Assembly: GCF_003325475.1 (NCBI RefSeq)
Contig: NZ_CP029495.1
Coordinates: 1,550,001-1,614,000 of the forward strand
From: Chromobacterium phragmitis
GTDB lineage: Bacteria; Pseudomonadota; Gammaproteobacteria; Burkholderiales; Chromobacteriaceae
Direction of reading: 5' to 3'
Length of the DNA stretch: 64,000 nucleotides
The position numbers and the translations under genes were made by a program. The notes beneath the pieces are model-generated. The model made no database searches and was not told the origin of the DNA. It saw nothing but the letters and a program-made list of their open reading frames with translations. Shown here in pieces: positions 53,452-62,378 of the stretch (the stretch's first letter is position 1; the number at the start of each line of letters is the position of its first letter).

Positions 53452-53659
53452 CGACAACCTGCTGGCCCTGGGCCGCATAGAAGGCAAGCTTGACATGATC
53501 GTCGCCCACCTCGCCAAACAGGACAAGAAGCTGGAAGAACTCGACGGCCGCCTGCGCGACGTCGAAGTCCAGGCCGCCAAGAGCGGCGCGCTGTCCGGCG
53601 CGCTGTCCGCCCTGCTGGTCACCCTGGCCGGCGAACTGCTCAAGCGACTGGTGCATTAA
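53444..53659 (+). CDS. XhlA-like small phage protein
   Basis: A 71-residue protein from a GTG start. An amphipathic coiled region (GRIEGKLDMIVAHLAKQDKK, LEELDGRLRDVEVQ) is followed by a C-terminal hydrophobic helix (ALSALLVTLAGELL). This is the layout of XhlA-type haemolysin/holin-associated proteins in other prophages. Its start codon lies in a parS-like site. Confidence 0.65.
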   Translation: MEHDNLLALGRIEGKLDMIVAHLAKQDKKLEELDGRLRDVEVQAAKSGALSGALSALLVTLAGELLKRLVH

Positions 53660-53716
53660 CCCATCCTCCCTCCGCATTCCCCTACTGTCCCCGACACCTA
53701 AACCAAGGAGCCTCCC

Positions 53717-54379
53717 ATGTCCCAGACCACCATCTGCATCAAACCGCAATTGCAATTCAACTTAGTCGGCCATGATGACGCCGCGCTCGCCGCTGACGGC
53801 AAAGGCGCGCAGTTTCAAATGAGCTCCGGCTGTTGCGGCCAGGCGGGAGGCGCCGCCGCGCAAAGCGTGCCTAGCGGCGCCATCATGCACTTCGCCATGG
53901 AAAAAGCGCCAGAAGGCTGGCTGAAGGCGGATGGCAAGGCCTATGCCAAGAAGGATTACAGCGCCTTGTTCAGCGCGATCGGCGACGTGTTCCGCGACGC
54001 GAAGAACACCGATGACGCCATGTTCAATGTGCCCGATTTGCGTAATGAATTTGTCCGCAGCTGGGACGACGCTGAACAAAAAGAACCAAAGCGGAAATTC
54101 GGCGATAAACAAGCGGCGACTTACATCCGAACAGCCGCATCCGATACTCGCGGCGCCGACTCCGATTCAGATTGGACCGTAGGGACAGCCTACGCCAATG
54201 CCGACGCATTGGACAAACGCCCCGCAGGCGCAGTGCACCCCAATGGCGGCGGCTTCGGCGACGTCCACAAAGACAATGGCTTGATCGCCCGCGGCAAAAT
54301 GGTGGAAAACCCCGCCTGTTACGACTTCATCGCGGTTCGTCCCCGCAATATCGCCCTACTCGCCTGCATCAAGATCTGA
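53717..54379 (+). CDS. Tail-collar-domain tail fibre protein
   Basis: The 220-residue protein has the phage tail-collar motif VPSGAIMHFAMEKAPEGWLK with ADGKAYAKKDYSALFSAIG, then NVPDLRNEFVRSWDD, and ends RPRNIALLACIKI. It probably forms a short fibre or fibre tip for receptor binding. AAGGAG precedes the start. Its place upstream of the sheath, rather than at the end of the baseplate genes, is unusual for Mu-like phages. Codon use becomes less GC-rich in the middle, as often in receptor-binding parts. Confidence 0.8.
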   Translation: MSQTTICIKPQLQFNLVGHDDAALAADGKGAQFQMSSGCCGQAGGAAAQSVPSGAIMHFAMEKAPEGWLKADGKAYAKKDYSALFSAIGDVFRDAKNTDDAMFNVPDLRNEFVRSWDDAEQKEPKRKFGDKQAATYIRTAASDTRGADSDSDWTVGTAYANADALDKRPAGAVHPNGGGFGDVHKDNGLIARGKMVENPACYDFIAVRPRNIALLACIKI

Positions 54380-54464
54380 CCCCGCACTGACACCCCTCAG
54401 CTAAGCCTCCGCGCCGCCCGGCGTCACAATCCTCCCATCCTCACCATCGTTCCAAGGAGTGCCC

Positions 54465-55157
54465 ATGTCCATGCTGATTTCCGTGCAAACCGCCATCGCC
54501 GACCGCCTGCGCCAGGGCATGGGCCGGATGGCGCGCGAAGTGGCGGCCGACCTAGACGAAACCGGCCTCTGCGGCCTGCAGCTGGCGCACGGCGATTACG
54601 CCAGCCGGCTCACGCCCGGCCAGTCCAGCCCGGCCATCAACCCGCAGGCGCTGGCTAGGCTCCCGGCGCTGTGGACCGCCGCCGGCGGCGTCACCTCCAG
54701 CCAGCCCCAAACCAGCCAACGCCTGCGCTACAAGGCCAACGCGCTGTTCACCGTCATCGTCGGCGACCGGCTGCAGGCTGACGCCAACTACGCCGGCGCC
54801 GGCGTCTGGCCGATGGTCTACGCAGTGCGCCGCCTGCTGGCGTCCCAGGACTTCGGCCTGGCGATAAACCCTCTGCTGCCAGAGAAAGTGCGGCCGCTGG
54901 GCCAAGCCCAGCGCGACAGCCAACCGTGGAGCCTGGTCGCCTGCGACTTCAGCACCTATTGGCTGGACGAAGCGCTGGACAACGGCCACTGGCCTGCGCC
55001 GCAGAAAGACGGCGACGCCGACCAGTTGTTCGCCCGCTTCGGCGGCAGGCTGGAGGACCCGGCCAAATCCTGGCAGAGCACCCGCCTGGACTACAGCCTG
55101 GCCGACAGCATCAAGGCCCAGGACGTGGTCGCCACCCCCGCGCCGCAACCGAAGTAA
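54465..55157 (+). CDS. Mu gp37-like tail protein (DUF1834)
   Basis: A 230-residue protein placed directly before the sheath gene, where Mu has gp37. Sequences such as LFTVIVGDRLQADANYAGAG and GVWPMVYAVRRLLASQDFGL fit the DUF1834/gp37 family, thought to act at the tail terminus. AAGGAG five bases before the ATG at 54465 fixes the start; a GTG two codons earlier is rejected. Confidence 0.72.
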   Translation: MSMLISVQTAIADRLRQGMGRMAREVAADLDETGLCGLQLAHGDYASRLTPGQSSPAINPQALARLPALWTAAGGVTSSQPQTSQRLRYKANALFTVIVGDRLQADANYAGAGVWPMVYAVRRLLASQDFGLAINPLLPEKVRPLGQAQRDSQPWSLVACDFSTYWLDEALDNGHWPAPQKDGDADQLFARFGGRLEDPAKSWQSTRLDYSLADSIKAQDVVATPAPQPK

Positions 55158-55225
55158 ACCGCTTTCCCCTCGCCGCGCCAACCGGCGCGGCACCTCCCCA
55201 ACCGCCTCACCAGGAGCCTTTCCTT

Positions 55226-56650
55226 ATGGCTAGCGCCAACATCAGCTTCGACCAGATTCCGGCCTCCATTCGCAAGCCGGGCAAATATTTCGAGTTCAAC
55301 ACCAAACTGGCGGTGCGCACGCTGCCGGGCAATCCGCAGCGCGTGCTGGTGATCGGCCAACGCCTGGCCGACACCGCCGCGCAGCCGGCGCTGGCCGCGC
55401 TGGACGTGTTCAGCGACGAGCAGGCCGCCCAGGCCTTCGGCCGCGGCTCCAACGCCCACCTGATGGCGCGCGCCGCCATCAACGCCAACCCCTATCTGCA
55501 GTTGACCGTGATCGGCGTCGACGATGCCGCCGCCGGCGCCGCCGCTTCCGGCACCTTCACCTTCAGCGGTCCGGCCGCCGCCGCCGGCGTGCTGAGCCTG
55601 TTCATCGGAGCCGTCCGCGTCGACGTGGCCGTGGCCGCCGGCGACGATGCCGGCAAGATCGCCGCCAACGCGCAAGCCGCCATCGCCAAGCTGAGCGACC
55701 TGCCGGTGACCGCGTCCGCGGCCAAGGAAGTGCTGACCCTCGCCGCCCGCCACAAGGGCAGCATCGGCAACGGCATCGCGCTGAAGGCGCAGGAACAGAT
55801 CGCCGGCCTCGGCGTCGGCATCGTCCCGATGAAAGGCGGCGCCGGCGATCCGGACCTCGCTCCGGCCCTGGCCGCTGTGGTGAGCGGCGGCCACCAGATC
55901 ATCGCCAGCCCGTTCACCGGCGACGCCGCGCTGACCGCGCTGCGCAACCACCTGGACTTCGTGTCCGGCCCGCTGGAACAACGCGGCGCCATCGGCGTGA
56001 TCGCCACCACCGGCGCGCTGGCCGACGCCTCCGCCTTGTCCGCCAAGCTGGACAGCGGCCGCATCACCGCCGCCTGGTACCGCGGCTCGGCCAAGCTGTC
56101 GGCCGACATCGCCGCCGCCTACGCCGCCGTGATCGCCAGCGAGGAAGATCCGGCTCGTCCGCTGAACACCCTGGAGCTGAAGGGCCTGGACGTGGTGGAC
56201 CTGGCATCCCGCACCAGCCGCACCGAGCAGGAAAACGCGCTGTACAACGGCGTGACCCCGCTGGAAGTGGCCGCCGGCGACCGTGTGCAGATCGTGCGCG
56301 CCATCAGCACCTACACCAAGGACGCGCAAGGCGTGGACGACGTGTCGCTGCTGGACATCACCACCATCCGCACCCTGGATTACGTGCGCAAGGCTTGCCG
56401 CGAGCGCATCGCGCTGCGCTTCCCGCGCGAGAAGCTGTCCGACCGCACGCCGTCCAAGGTCCGCTCCGAGCTGCTGGACGTGCTGTACAAGCTGGAAGAA
56501 CTGGAAATCATCGAACAGGTGGAAGCCAACAAGGCCGGCCTGATCGTCGAGCGCGACCTGCAGGACGTCAACCGCCTGGACGCCAAGATCCCGGTGGACG
56601 TGGTCAACGGCCTGCATGTGTTCGCCGGCCGCATCGACCTGCTGCTGTAA
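55226..56650 (+). CDS. Contractile tail sheath protein (Mu gpL-like)
   Basis: The 474-residue sheath subunit begins MASANISFDQIPASIRKPGK and FEFNTKLAVRTLPGNPQRVL, typical of Mu gpL. The C-terminal domain has TIRTLDYVRKACRERIALRF, PREKLSDRTPSKVRSELLD and LIVERDLQDVNRLDAKIPVD. CAGGAG lies upstream of the ATG at 55226; the upstream open frame is a shadow. It should form the contracting outer tube. Confidence 0.93.
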   Translation: MASANISFDQIPASIRKPGKYFEFNTKLAVRTLPGNPQRVLVIGQRLADTAAQPALAALDVFSDEQAAQAFGRGSNAHLMARAAINANPYLQLTVIGVDDAAAGAAASGTFTFSGPAAAAGVLSLFIGAVRVDVAVAAGDDAGKIAANAQAAIAKLSDLPVTASAAKEVLTLAARHKGSIGNGIALKAQEQIAGLGVGIVPMKGGAGDPDLAPALAAVVSGGHQIIASPFTGDAALTALRNHLDFVSGPLEQRGAIGVIATTGALADASALSAKLDSGRITAAWYRGSAKLSADIAAAYAAVIASEEDPARPLNTLELKGLDVVDLASRTSRTEQENALYNGVTPLEVAAGDRVQIVRAISTYTKDAQGVDDVSLLDITTIRTLDYVRKACRERIALRFPREKLSDRTPSKVRSELLDVLYKLEELEIIEQVEANKAGLIVERDLQDVNRLDAKIPVDVVNGLHVFAGRIDLLL

Positions 56651-56775
56651 GCGCGCGCGGCGAGGCGGCTGATCCCGCAGCCCTCGGCCGCCCCGCCTCT
56701 CCCTCTTCCTTCACCCCCCCCAGCCGGCCGGGCCGCCGCCCGGCCGGCACATCCCGAATCGAAAAGGAAAGTCTC

Positions 56776-57150
56776 ATGGCTTTGAAAGAATACGCAGGCT
56801 CCATCGTCCTGGAAGTGAACGGACAGGAAATCGACGTCATCGACCTCAACGTCAGCAGCCGCACCGGCCGCAAGGTAGTGAAGACCATGAACGCCACCGG
56901 CCGCGCCAAGGGCTTCGCCCGCGGCATCTCCGAATACGACCTGGCGGTCACCGTCTCCATCCCGCTGACCGGCGATCTGGACTGGGAAGCGATCGAAGGC
57001 GCCAAGCTGACCGAATTCCCGCTGGCTCCGGGCGGCAAGCGCACCAGCTACCTGGACTGCTTCACGCTGGAAGTCGGCGAGAAATACGGCGTGGAAAGCG
57101 AAGCCCGCCGCGATATCAAGCTGATGTCGCTGCGGAAGATTGTGGAATAA
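56776..57150 (+). CDS. Tail tube protein (Mu gpM-like)
   Basis: The 124-residue protein begins MALKEYAGSIVLEVNGQEID and contains SRTGRKVVKTMNATGRAKGF and LDCFTLEVGEKYGVESEARR, as in Mu-type tail tube proteins. It polymerises into the inner tube inside the sheath. In Mu the next genes are tail assembly chaperones and the tape-measure gene; here a hairpin and a foreign-looking gene follow. Confidence 0.87.
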   Translation: MALKEYAGSIVLEVNGQEIDVIDLNVSSRTGRKVVKTMNATGRAKGFARGISEYDLAVTVSIPLTGDLDWEAIEGAKLTEFPLAPGGKRTSYLDCFTLEVGEKYGVESEARRDIKLMSLRKIVE

Positions 57151-57185
57151 GTCCCTAATTATCTGGAGGAAAAACCAGATTAAAA

Positions 57186-57219
57186 AAGGAAGCCAAGTCA
57201 TTTATGGCTCGGCTTCCTT
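57186..57219. terminator. Hairpin between tube gene and hybrid gene
   Basis: AAGGAAGCC and GGCTTCCTT arms (57186-57194 and 57211-57219) around a 16-base loop. Six A precede the left arm, which suits a minus-strand terminator better; on the + strand only a short T run follows. It marks the start of an AT-rich stretch. Confidence 0.45.
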
Positions 57220-57335
57220 ACCTCAACATTGCATCCTCTAAATTATTGGATAGTTGAGCGATTAAAAATAACTCATATCCATAACAACAGGACGCGCTGC
57301 CATATTACTGGGTGAGCTCTTAGCTAGGAAAATAA

Positions 57336-59348
57336 ATGTCAAAATATAAAATCATGCAATTTGCTGGCAAGTCAAAAGGCAATACACCAGTAACCCGCTT
57401 TGAAGACATGGCCAAGCACCATCCTGATTCTGGACATGAAAAAAACCGCCATTATGAAGAGATCCATGGCAAAGACGAAGAAGTTTCCATTTCCTCAAAC
57501 AGGAAAAATATCAAGAAAGATTTCATTCTTTCTGATGAAAAAAACAGTAGAAATGTTTACGTTCCATCCCCTGTATCTGGATATGCGACATATGGGAAAA
57601 ATTATGGGACCATCTTGATATATGATAAAGAAAAGGGCAAAGACAGAGTCTTACTTGCCAAGCTACATCACGTCAAACCAGGAACTACAACTTTCAAAAA
57701 TGGCAGCAAAGTTGAATATGGGCAAGGGTTAGGCGTTCAATATGGGACTGGGGAGAATGGAAAAAAAGAATATGATGTCCACTCTCACGTAGAAACAGAT
57801 GAGGAAACATACAAAAAATATATCTCCGATATTGTATCTGGAAAAATAAACTTAAGCGCCCCGTCTCAAGAAAAGAAACCTGCTAAAAAAGAAAATCAAG
57901 CTAAAAAACAGGAAAATCCTAATACACCACCTACACCTACACCTACACCTACACCTACACCTACACCTACACCTACACCTACACCTACACCTACACCTAC
58001 GCCTAATACACAACCAACTAATAAAATGGGTGGTTCATTAGGTAATTTGATTGCAAAAGGAGAAGGAAATTACGGATCTTATAACCGCGGCAAGGCAGGC
58101 GACTCTCTTGGCAAGACTATAGATTTCTCAGCAATGAGTGTATCTGAAGTACAAAAACGGCAAAGCCTACCTGTTGGTGACAAGAATAGATTATTTGCCA
58201 TTGGAAAATATCAAATAATACCAACAACAATGGCTGATGCTGTTAAGAAATTGAAATTAACAGGGAATGAAAAGTTAACGCCTGAGCTACAGGAAAAAAT
58301 ATTCTCCGAATACCTAATAGCAAAAAAAAGACCTCAAGTTAAAAATTTTATCACCGGAAAAGAGACCTCCCCAACTAAAGCTCAGACAGCGCTGGCAGCA
58401 GAATGGGCAAGTGTTGCAGACCCTAAAACTGGGCTCAGTCGATATGGAAAAGTAGGCCATAACAAGGCTTCCATTTCTGCAAACAGTACTAAAGAAGCTT
58501 TGGCCAAAATGAAAGAGGAATATGCCGCCAATATTAAAAATGGCATGTCTCCAGAGCAAGCTTGGCAGAAAGTAAATGGACTAGGTCTGATAGGCCAACC
58601 CCAAAAAAATAGCAACGATAACCATCAGGATAAAGCAGAGCCCATTCCATCTGAGGATAAAGGGAAAAAAACCAAACAACACACCGATACAGAAGCTGTG
58701 AAAAAGAAAGCAGCGGAGCAGGAGAAAGCCAAGCAGCGCGCCGATGCCGAAGCTGCGAAACAGAAAGCCGCAGAGCAGGCGAAAGCCAAGCAGCGCGCCG
58801 ACGCCGAAGCTGCGAAGCAGAAAGCCGCAGAGCAGGCGAAAGCCCAGCAGCGCGCCGACGCCGAAGCTGTGAAACAGAAAGCAGCGGAGCAAGCGAAAGC
58901 CAAGCAGCGCGCAGATGCCGAAGCTGTGAAACAGAAAGCGGCAGAACAGACAAAAGCCAAGCAGCGCGCCGACGCCGAGGCTGGAAAACAGAAAGCGGCC
59001 GAACAGGCGAAAGCCAAGCAACACGTCGACGTAGAAGCTGTGAAGCAGAAAAAAGCTGAACAAGCTCAGACCAAGATCGAAGCTGCGGGAAAGAAAGAAC
59101 CCGTTCAGCCCAAACAACCAGCCGCGGCGAAGCCGGCTCAAAAGCAGCCGGCTCAAGCCAAGCCCGCCCAACCAGCCAGCCCCGGCAATCTGGATGCCCA
59201 GCTAGCCCAGCTTGCCAGCCTGATCGGTCAGTTGAACACTGCGCTGGCCCCGCTGGCCAAGCCCATCCAAATCACCGTCGACGTGCAAAACGGCAACATC
59301 GTCGCCGCCGTCAACGCCGCCAACAGCCAACAACAAAGGAGGAGCTGA
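57336..59348 (+). CDS. Hybrid cell-wall hydrolase in the tape-measure position
   Basis: A 670-residue mosaic not recognised as one known family. Part 1 (about 60-185) resembles an M23 peptidase: PSPVSGYATYGKNYGTILIY, LLAKLHHVKPGTT and DVHSHVE, with the HxH site but no clear first zinc motif. Part 2 is a linker with 12 Thr-Pro units (about 200-223). Part 3 (about 230-420) is lysozyme-like: IAKGEGNYGSYNRGKAGDS and FAIGKYQIIPTTMADAV. Part 4 (about 450-570) is a 19-residue Lys/Gln/Ala/Glu repeat, TolA-like. The end (LAKPIQITVDVQNGNIVAAV) resembles tape-measure C-termini. Parts 1-3 are AT-rich. It sits where Mu has chaperones and tape measure and overlaps gpN by one base. Confidence 0.7.
   Translation: MSKYKIMQFAGKSKGNTPVTRFEDMAKHHPDSGHEKNRHYEEIHGKDEEVSISSNRKNIKKDFILSDEKNSRNVYVPSPVSGYATYGKNYGTILIYDKEKGKDRVLLAKLHHVKPGTTTFKNGSKVEYGQGLGVQYGTGENGKKEYDVHSHVETDEETYKKYISDIVSGKINLSAPSQEKKPAKKENQAKKQENPNTPPTPTPTPTPTPTPTPTPTPTPTPTPNTQPTNKMGGSLGNLIAKGEGNYGSYNRGKAGDSLGKTIDFSAMSVSEVQKRQSLPVGDKNRLFAIGKYQIIPTTMADAVKKLKLTGNEKLTPELQEKIFSEYLIAKKRPQVKNFITGKETSPTKAQTALAAEWASVADPKTGLSRYGKVGHNKASISANSTKEALAKMKEEYAANIKNGMSPEQAWQKVNGLGLIGQPQKNSNDNHQDKAEPIPSEDKGKKTKQHTDTEAVKKKAAEQEKAKQRADAEAAKQKAAEQAKAKQRADAEAAKQKAAEQAKAQQRADAEAVKQKAAEQAKAKQRADAEAVKQKAAEQTKAKQRADAEAGKQKAAEQAKAKQHVDVEAVKQKKAEQAQTKIEAAGKKEPVQPKQPAAAKPAQKQPAQAKPAQPASPGNLDAQLAQLASLIGQLNTALAPLAKPIQITVDVQNGNIVAAVNAANSQQQRRS
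57929..58000 (+). repeat. Hexanucleotide repeat (ACCTAC)12
   Basis: Twelve perfect copies of a 6-bp unit inside the hybrid gene, coding Thr-Pro. Each gain or loss keeps the frame and changes linker length by two residues. Confidence 0.9.
58684..59040 (+). repeat. 57-bp tandem coding repeat
   Basis: About six imperfect copies of a 57-bp (19-codon) unit; the consensus peptide is EAAKQKAAEQAKAKQRADA. Later copies are more diverged. Predicted to be a long charged helix. The unit length and coding nature rule out CRISPR. Confidence 0.88.
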
Positions 59349-60652
59349 TGTTCAGCCTCAATGTGTTCGCCGGCCTGTCCGCCGGCCCCCTGGTGGACGC
59401 CAGCTTCCGCGGCGTGCGCTTCGATTGCCTGAAAAGCGTGGACAGCGCGCAGCGCGACCAGGCGATGCACGAATACCCGTACAAGGACGGGGCCGACGTG
59501 GAGGACCTGGGCCGCAAGGCGCGCAAGGTGTCGCTGTCGGCGATGTTCTGGGGCAAGGACTACCAGCGCCGGCTGCGCCAGTTCGTCGCCGCGCTGGACG
59601 CCGCCGGCCCCGGCGAGCTGGTCCACCCGGTGTTCGGCAGCATGCCGCAAGCCCAGGTGGTGGATTACCAGATCAGCCACGACGCCGACGCCACCGACTC
59701 CTGCACCGTGGAGGTCAACTGGGTAGAGGCCACGCCGGGCAATCCCTTCTTCGCCGCCAAGAAGACGCTGCCGCAGGTGGATGCCATCTCGTCGCAGGTG
59801 GACAAGCTGCGCCAGATGGCTGGCGAGGCCTTTGCCAAGGCCCAGGGCCTGGTGGCCACCGCCAAGGGCGCGCTGGCCCGCGTCGCCGCGCTGCGCCAGC
59901 AACTGACCGCCACCGTCCGCCAATTGGCCGCGATGGCCAACCAGGCGGTGGCCCAGGTAACCGATCTGCTCGCCTATCCGCAGGCCTTCGTCGCCCAGGC
60001 CAAACAGCTGGTGGACGAGGCGGCCAACTGGCGCTTCGATCTGAAAGCGGAGATCGGCCCGCTGCCGGCGCTGAAAACCGCCGCCGAGATGTCGTCCGCC
60101 ACGCTGGCCGACTGGAAGGCGTTGCGCCGCCGCCTGGAAGGCCTGCCGGACGCGGTGCGCCAAGGCATCTCGCCGATATCCGCCAGCGCCTCGCTGTCGG
60201 TGTGGAGCGACGACCAGCGACGCATCGACGCGCTGCTGCAGCTCAACGTGTCCACCAAGCTCGCCTCCGCCGCCGCCGGCATCTTCGCCAGCGAATCGCA
60301 GAAACCGACGCTGACGCCGCCGGCGTTGGAGCAGATCGCCGGCGACGTGCGCGCCTCGCTGCAAACCACCATCGACCAGTGGCGCGCCGCGCTGCCGGCC
60401 GAGGATGCCTACAAGGTGGTGGATGGCCTGCGCGAGCTGGGCCTGCAGGTGCAGCAAGGCGCCGCCGCGCTGATCGCCGCCAAGCCGCCGCTGCTGAAGC
60501 GCAAGGTGGAATCCGCCTGCAATCTGCGCCAGCTGGCCCACCTGTGGTATGGCGACAGCGAGCGCGCCGCCGAGCTGCTGCGGCTGAATCCGCAGCTGTC
60601 CCAACCCAACCATCTGACTCCGGGGACCCTGGTCTATGGCTACGCCCGCTAA
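59348..60652 (+). CDS. DNA circulation/tail protein (Mu gpN-like)
   Basis: The 434-residue protein begins with the DNA-circularisation N-terminal domain: LVDASFRGVRFDCLKSVDSA and HEYPYKDGADVEDLGRKARK. The C-terminal segment (ESACNLRQLAHLWYGDSERA, LNPQLSQPNHLTPGTLVYGY) is LysM-like, as in gpN proteins that sit at the base of the tail. It overlaps the previous gene by one base and the next by 17. Confidence 0.88.
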   Translation: MFSLNVFAGLSAGPLVDASFRGVRFDCLKSVDSAQRDQAMHEYPYKDGADVEDLGRKARKVSLSAMFWGKDYQRRLRQFVAALDAAGPGELVHPVFGSMPQAQVVDYQISHDADATDSCTVEVNWVEATPGNPFFAAKKTLPQVDAISSQVDKLRQMAGEAFAKAQGLVATAKGALARVAALRQQLTATVRQLAAMANQAVAQVTDLLAYPQAFVAQAKQLVDEAANWRFDLKAEIGPLPALKTAAEMSSATLADWKALRRRLEGLPDAVRQGISPISASASLSVWSDDQRRIDALLQLNVSTKLASAAAGIFASESQKPTLTPPALEQIAGDVRASLQTTIDQWRAALPAEDAYKVVDGLRELGLQVQQGAAALIAAKPPLLKRKVESACNLRQLAHLWYGDSERAAELLRLNPQLSQPNHLTPGTLVYGYAR

Positions 60653-61682
60653 GCAAACCGTCAGCCTGCAGATAGGCGGCCGCCAGCACGGCGACTGGAC
60701 CCACTACTCGGTCGACTCCGACCTGGTCGTCGCCGCCGACGCCTGGCTGGTGTCGCTGGGCCTGCCCGGCGGCGTCTTCCCGCCCGACGTGGAACCGGGC
60801 GCGATGGTCAAGGTGCTGGTCGGCGGCGAAACGGTGCTGATGGGCCGCATCGACGACATCAACCACAGCGTCGCCTCCGGCAGCCATCAGCTGGCGCTGT
60901 CCGGCCGCGACCTGGCCGGCATGCTGCTCGACTGCAGCGCGCCGCTGTTCACCGGCAAGGGCATGACGCTGCAGGACGTGCTGGACAACGTGGTGAAGCC
61001 GCTGGGCATCGCCAGCATCCGCGTCGACGCCAAGGCCAAGGGGCAGATCGAGAAGATCAATGTCGATCCCGGCAACAGCGCCTGGGACGTGCTCACCCGC
61101 GCCGCCCAGGCCAACGGCCTGACCGCCTGGTTCGACCCGGACGGCACCCTGGTGGTGGGCGGCCCGGACTACAGCCGGCCGGCCAGCGCGCGGCTGATCC
61201 TGCGCCGCGACGGCAAGGGCAACAATGTGCTGAGCCTGGCCGAAACCCGCTCTCACGCGCAGCGCTATTCCGAGCTGACGCTATTGGGCCAGGGCCACGG
61301 CCAGTCGCTGACGCCCGGCCGCCACGCGATGCAACACCACGTCTTCGATTCCGGCGTCTGCTACCACAAGCCGCGCATCCAGGTGGAGCCGGATGCCGCC
61401 AGCCCGGCCGAGCTGGCCGCCCGCGCCGACAAGATGCTGGCCGACGCCCGCCTGGCCGGCTACACGCTGACCGCCACCGTGGCCGGCCACCGCGACAGCC
61501 AGGGCACGCTGTGGACGCCCGGCCAGCGCATCGAGGTGGAAAGCGAGCCGCATGGCATCAACGGCACCTATTTCCTGATGTCCCGCACCTTCGAAGGCGG
61601 CCGCGGCCAGGGCAGCGTCACCCGGCTGACGCTGAAGGAAGACAAGTGCTGGATTCCGGTAATGCGCGCCGGCAAGCAATAA
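60636..61682 (+). CDS. Baseplate hub protein (Mu gpP/gp44-like)
   Basis: The 348-residue protein shows VDSDLVVAADAWLVSLGLPG, the hub feature VLVGGETVLMGRIDDINHSV, and the middle GKGMTLQDVLDNVVKPLGIA typical of gp44/late-control-D hubs. ATPGQ-like WTPGQRIEVESEPHGINGTY near the end is also family-typical. It forms the central hub that holds the spike. Starts within gpN. Confidence 0.9.
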   Translation: MATPAKQTVSLQIGGRQHGDWTHYSVDSDLVVAADAWLVSLGLPGGVFPPDVEPGAMVKVLVGGETVLMGRIDDINHSVASGSHQLALSGRDLAGMLLDCSAPLFTGKGMTLQDVLDNVVKPLGIASIRVDAKAKGQIEKINVDPGNSAWDVLTRAAQANGLTAWFDPDGTLVVGGPDYSRPASARLILRRDGKGNNVLSLAETRSHAQRYSELTLLGQGHGQSLTPGRHAMQHHVFDSGVCYHKPRIQVEPDAASPAELAARADKMLADARLAGYTLTATVAGHRDSQGTLWTPGQRIEVESEPHGINGTYFLMSRTFEGGRGQGSVTRLTLKEDKCWIPVMRAGKQ

Positions 61683-61692
61683 GGAGAAAAAC

Positions 61693-62319
61693 ATGTGGCA
61701 TGAAGTAGACCAACGCATCCGCCGCGCCTTCAGCAATGTGCGCCAGGGCTTCCGCGCGGTGCTCACCCATGTGGATAGCGACGGCGGCGTGCAGGCCGCG
61801 CAGGCCGACGCGCTGGCCGGCGAGCGGCTGCAGGACGCCGAGCTGTTCCAGCATTACGGCTACACCTCCAATCCGCCGCCGGGCAGCATGGCCATGGTGT
61901 TGCCGCTGGGCGGCCGCACCAGCCACAGCGTGGTGATAGCCACCGAGCACGGCAGCTACCGGCTGCAATCGCTGCAACCCGGCGAAGTGGCGCTGTACAG
62001 CGACGAAGGCAGCAAGATCGTGCTCAAACGCGGCAGGATCATCGCCGTGGAGTGCGACACCTTCCAGCTCGACTGCAAGACCTGGCAGGTCAACGCCAGC
62101 GAACAAGCCAGCTTCACCACGCCCACGCTGAACGCCAGCGCGCAGTTCGTCGCCCAGGGCCAGATCAGCGGCAACGGCGGCCTGGCCATCCAGGGCGGCG
62201 GCGGCGCCAAGGTCACCGGCAGCGTCAGCGCCAGCGGCGACGTGAAGGCCGGCGGCATCAGCCTGCAAGGCCACATCCACAACGGCGACTCCGGCGGCGT
62301 CACCAGCCCGCCCAAGTAA
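61693..62319 (+). CDS. Baseplate spike protein (Mu gp45/gpV-like)
   Basis: The 208-residue membrane-piercing spike has the gp45 N-terminal domain (NVRQGFRAVLTHVDSDGGVQ, FQHYGYTSNPPPGSMAMVLP) and a repetitive C-terminal beta-helix rich in Gly and Ala (LAIQGGGGAKVTGSVSASGD). It ends GHIHNGDSGGVTSPPK; the His pair could bind the spike-tip metal. AAGGAG precedes the start. Confidence 0.9.
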   Translation: MWHEVDQRIRRAFSNVRQGFRAVLTHVDSDGGVQAAQADALAGERLQDAELFQHYGYTSNPPPGSMAMVLPLGGRTSHSVVIATEHGSYRLQSLQPGEVALYSDEGSKIVLKRGRIIAVECDTFQLDCKTWQVNASEQASFTTPTLNASAQFVAQGQISGNGGLAIQGGGGAKVTGSVSASGDVKAGGISLQGHIHNGDSGGVTSPPK

Positions 62320-62378
62320 GCCGCGCCACTGACCCCCGTCCCCTGATCCTCCAACCGCCAAACCCGGAAAATCACGCC

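Noticed and set aside
55091..56617. 508-codon minus-strand frame opposite the sheath gene
   Set aside because: Shadow of a conserved sheath gene; composition is Gly/His/Val-rich with no motif.
58684..59040. Tandem 57-bp repeats as a CRISPR array
   Set aside because: The repeats are contiguous, have no spacers, keep one reading frame and encode a regular helical peptide.
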